From the NCBI GenBank assembly GCA_002964805.2, contig PUDQ02000023.1, positions 62,001-126,000 of the forward strand: 64,000 bases of DNA, in the 5' to 3' direction. Origin of the DNA: Trametes villosa (taxonomy: Eukaryota; Basidiomycota; Agaricomycetes; Polyporales; Polyporaceae). Shown here one piece after another: positions 60,837-64,000 of this stretch; position 1 is the first letter of the stretch, and each line of letters starts with the position of its first letter. Made by a program: the position numbers and the translations under genes. A model generated the notes under the pieces. The model worked only from the letters and a program-made list of their open reading frames with translations. It was not told the origin of the DNA and did not search any database.

Positions 60837-61253
60837 GGCGAGAACGTGAAAGGAGGAAGTAGGGCACGAGCGAGTACGGCGGGTACGACGAGGGCGGGTC
60901 GGCGGGCAGAAGAGTCACCAGCTCAAAAGTCAAAGTCCTCCCCGCACTCGATGCCCAAAATTGCAGCCACCGCGCGCAAACACGCGCAAATTGACACACC
61001 CGTGCCCACGTTTGGCAATCGCGCACTAGGTTCGCGGGCGGCAACGCTCAGACGGTGTGAGAGATAGAAGGCGAGCTTTTCATTTAGTACAGGGAGGTGG
61101 GGTAGTACTCTACATTGAGGGAGGACAGCAGAGAGAGGATGCGGGGGTAGCGTCTGGTGGTACAAATACAACGTCGAGATGATAAACGTGCACTGAGAGG
61201 CCCAACTCGCGTCCAGTAGTACGGTACGGTCGTGTGTGTTTCCAGATCTCGGT
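60837..61253. other. Spacer between GTP/GDP carrier promoter and transporter 3' end
   Basis: About 0.4 kb; promoter of the carrier gene and 3' flank of the sugar transporter. No gene seen. Confidence 0.6.
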
Positions 61254-64000
61254 CTACGCTGCAACCACCTCCTTGATCTCATCCGTGGAGCCCTTCTCCC
61301 TATCCGAGTGCGAGTCGGAAATGCCTGCGTTGACTGCAGCGTGCTCGGCGAGGTGGTCCGCAGTGTCTTCGCCGTCGAAGAGCCTGTATTAACCAGTGAG
61401 TCGGAATTTTCCTTAGCTCACTTGAGTCGGGACTTACGCTGCGGTTTCCTCGAGCGTGCGCTGCACGAAGATGGCTGATTTCAGTATGATGGGTTATGCG
61501 AGGGCGGGGAGCAACGCACGTTCTTGGTCTCGATGAGGTACCTCCAGATGAAGCCGACCTCGAAGGCGAGCCAGCATACGTACACAATCTGTAAAGCAAT
61601 GAGACGCTGAAAAAGCAGACGCAAACGACGCAAACTCACGTAGTACTTCCACCCGAGACTTTGTAGAAGAGCGCATCAGATCTCAGTCGCCGAATAAGAT
61701 GCGAGTGGGTACGCACTGTGCCAATGCAATGGGGTTGATGTATCTGCGAAGTGTCGTCAATGCCAGTTCAGAGATCGCGCCGCAGAAGGCTTACTGGTTG
61801 AAGATGAGGGACAGCGACAGGGCAAGGTTGAAGATCGTGAACCCCTTCGCGCGGAGAGGGAAGGGCAGAATCTCGACCGTGTATCTGAAGAAGGGGTCAA
61901 CGTTGTTCGTTTGCGTGCATCTAACCTACGACTTACGCGACAATCAAGGGCGTGAATGCAATCTGTTGGAGTTATCAGTAAGTGTGTATTGTCAGTTTGA
62001 GATCCGCGCCGCAACGTACGTCGTCTGTAGAAGATCCCGTAAGCATGAGATATTCAATGTACATCGAGGCGAACGGGGGTACTCACAGAAGGCGTAGAAC
62101 AAGACTGTCGTTACTTATCGTCAGCGATGGGATCCTTGAAATATGCTCATGGCACTCACATATCATAGCGATGAACGTATGCGCCGCCACGATGTTCCCC
62201 GTAGTTGAGTACAGCCCGAAGCAGACCGTTTGCAAGACCCAGAAGACGAACATGCCTGTGGAAGAGTAAACAACATGCCGCAGCTAAGGAGAGTGGGGCA
62301 CACGCACCGATGGTGGAGGCGATGAACAGCGGTCGTCTGCCGATTTTGTCACATAGCAGGCCCGCGACAACCGCGATGATGAAGTTGTAGATGTTAAGAC
62401 AGCCGTTCTATGCAAATGTCAGCAGCTGCGTGACATCTAGGCGATGACATGTACTCACGATGAGAAGCTGGGTCGTAGGGTCCGTGACTACATATGTCGT
62501 CAGCGGCAGAGACAAAACCGGCGACAGGGTGAGCTACGTACTGCCGATAGCGTCGAAGATCTTGTTCATGTCTAGGGAGGTCTTCAGTGAGTACGAGATA
62601 GACGACCCATTCGGACACACGTACAGTAAGCGCTGCAGACGTCGTCAGTTACCGCCGAAAGCCATGGATCTGCCAAGCTCTACTCACATGAGGTTGTTGC
62701 CCGACCACTGGGAGAAGAACGCAATCGCAATCATAATGCGAAGACGGCGCCTGTTTCCCGGAGTCTTGAAGAAGCTCGACCAGCCCACGTTCGCAGCGAC
62801 CTCCTTGTCGAACCGGATCGCCGCGCGGATCTCCTCGAACTCGTACTCAACGAGGGGATCGTCACTGTACCGAGCATTAGAACGCTATCGCAACTACCAA
62901 GAGAAAGACGAGGTCTTACCGTTTACCGTCGGCGTGGTAGTAAGCCAGGACGCTGAGTGCTTGCTCCTCCCTAGGGTACGTCAGCACGCGTCTTGCATAT
63001 GCGGCGTTCGGCGGAGGTGCGTACCTTCCCTTGGAACACAGCCATCTTGGCGACTCGGGGATGAACCAGACGAGGATGACCTGGATAACGGAGGGCAGCG
63101 CCTGGATCGCCGACGGGATCCTCCACGACCAGCTCGTCGGCAAGTGGAACGTGCCAAACGTCTGTCGACTCGTCAGTCTCCCAACCTCAAACGTGTCCTA
63201 CCCAACCGGCGAGACGTACCGTCCAAGCCGCGCTGCGAAGCCGCGAAGCATCGTCGGATGAGTTCAGGGAGCCTACAACAACGGGATGCGGACCGCGACT
63301 CACGTAATGCTCCCGAGGAACCTGTCCATTTCCGAGTCTGCGCGTGAGCGGGGAAGGCTGAAATGAGCGTGAGAGGGGATCGACGCACCAGAGCGTGTTG
63401 TACAGCGACGTCGCGGGGCCGCGCTGGGTAGGGTACGCGATCTCCGTAATCAGCACCGGGGCAGCCGATGCGGCGAAGGTGAGTCCGAAGCCGATCAGGA
63501 AGCTGTGGGTGCGATGGCATCAGCGGACCGAGGGCCTTTGCGAAGAGAGGAAGGCGGAGGGAGGAGGGAGGGGCGTACCGGGCGCCGATGAACATCCCTA
63601 CGGAGTGCGAGGCGGTCTGGATGACGGTCGCTATGCACATGATCGTCGCTCCGAGGATGACCGCTGCGCGGCGGCCAAGGCCGTCGGAGACGTATGGCGA
63701 GAAGGGATATGCGGCGACGGAGCCGATGTTCTGTGAGAAGACATTGTCAGTTGTGTGCGATGCCCGCGGTGCGGGTGGATAAACGCACCTGGATGGCACT
63801 GAGGAGGCCGAGCTGGATGGATGGTTAGTAGGGAAGCATGTCTACGATTGGGTGTGAACAACCTTTCCGCCGCTTGGGAAGTCGAAGGCTTGGTTCCACT
63901 GTGGTAGTGATTGGAGACCGTCTACGTGCATTGTATAAGCAACGACCCAGACAGGCATGTATAGACAAGACACTCACTCATCATACTCCCATCATAGCCA
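61254..64000 (-). CDS. MFS sugar transporter (hexose/lactose permease-like), 5' end beyond right edge
   Basis: Many short minus-strand exons end at TAG 61254-61256. The first visible exon fragment (GYDGSMM, at the right edge) joins NGLQSLPQWNQAFDFPSGG, typical of the first loop of the sugar-porter family; about 50-60 N-terminal residues lie outside the window. Recognisable blocks are PYVSDGLGRRAAVILGA (the D-G-x-G-R-R loop after TM2), FLIGFGLTFAASAAPVLITE, WRIPSAIQALPSVIQ, WFIPESPRWL (the PESPR motif), VGWSSFFKTPGNRRRLRIMI, FFSQWSGNN and GLLCDKIGRRPLF. The tail is acidic and ends STDEIKEVVAA. Twelve membrane helices are expected. It imports sugar across the plasma membrane with protons or by facilitation; the substrate cannot be told from sequence. 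It is similar to lactose/hexose permease-like transporters expanded in wood-decay fungi. Confidence 0.9.

Overview
The window is nuclear DNA from a filamentous basidiomycete, most likely an Agaricomycete (mushroom or bracket fungus). The evidence is small GT-AG introns (about 50-70 nt, some longer) in nearly every gene, GC-rich coding sequence, CT-rich promoters, and families typical of Agaricomycetes: a divergent G-alpha subunit, an EF-hand/ZZ zinc-finger protein, a Zn2Cys6 factor with its cluster at the C-terminus, and a HAM1-like protein. I see no rRNA, tRNA, CRISPR array, insertion sequence or clear retroelement.

Left part (1-17.6 kb). A 5'-complete but 3'-truncated BRCT-repeat gene (Brc1/Rtt107-like) runs off the left edge. 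It is followed by five consecutive same-strand genes, at 2063-4585, 5498-7900, 8539-11016, 11772-14165 and 14995-17554. Each encodes an N-terminal FHA domain, a CHK2/Rad53/Cds1-type serine/threonine kinase and a basic C-terminal tail, with shared intron positions. This tandem family is the most striking content. Copies 1, 2 and 4 keep an N-terminal SQ/TQ cluster; copies 3 and 5 have largely lost it. Copy 3 has lost the three FHA residues expected to hold phosphothreonine, although all its kinase motifs are intact. With the BRCT gene beside them, the region looks like an expanded DNA-damage-checkpoint locus.

Middle (18-44 kb). A Zn2Cys6 regulator (minus) is divergent from a securin-like gene (plus). 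Then come a HAM1-family protein with a myristoylation/palmitoylation-like N-terminus, glyoxalase I (minus) with a mitochondrial-type extension, two uncharacterised disordered proteins, an Ariadne-type RBR ubiquitin ligase, a single-pass membrane protein (minus), a 2.9 kb stretch without a credible gene, and a divergent G-alpha subunit that lacks the switch II glutamine and has a 9-nt exon.

Right part (44-64 kb). A large EF-hand/ZZ protein ends in a CaaX-like motif. It is followed by Hsp110 (minus, with a heat-shock-element-like promoter), lysyl-tRNA synthetase (minus, with an upstream in-frame ATG adding a presequence-like extension), an Arg/Asp/Pro-rich disordered protein, sorting nexin 3, the mitochondrial GTP/GDP carrier (minus) and an MFS sugar transporter (minus) cut by the right edge. 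These are mostly housekeeping genes and do not form a cluster with one another.

Exon boundaries were read by eye from splice signals and family alignment from memory. CDS spans cover introns.
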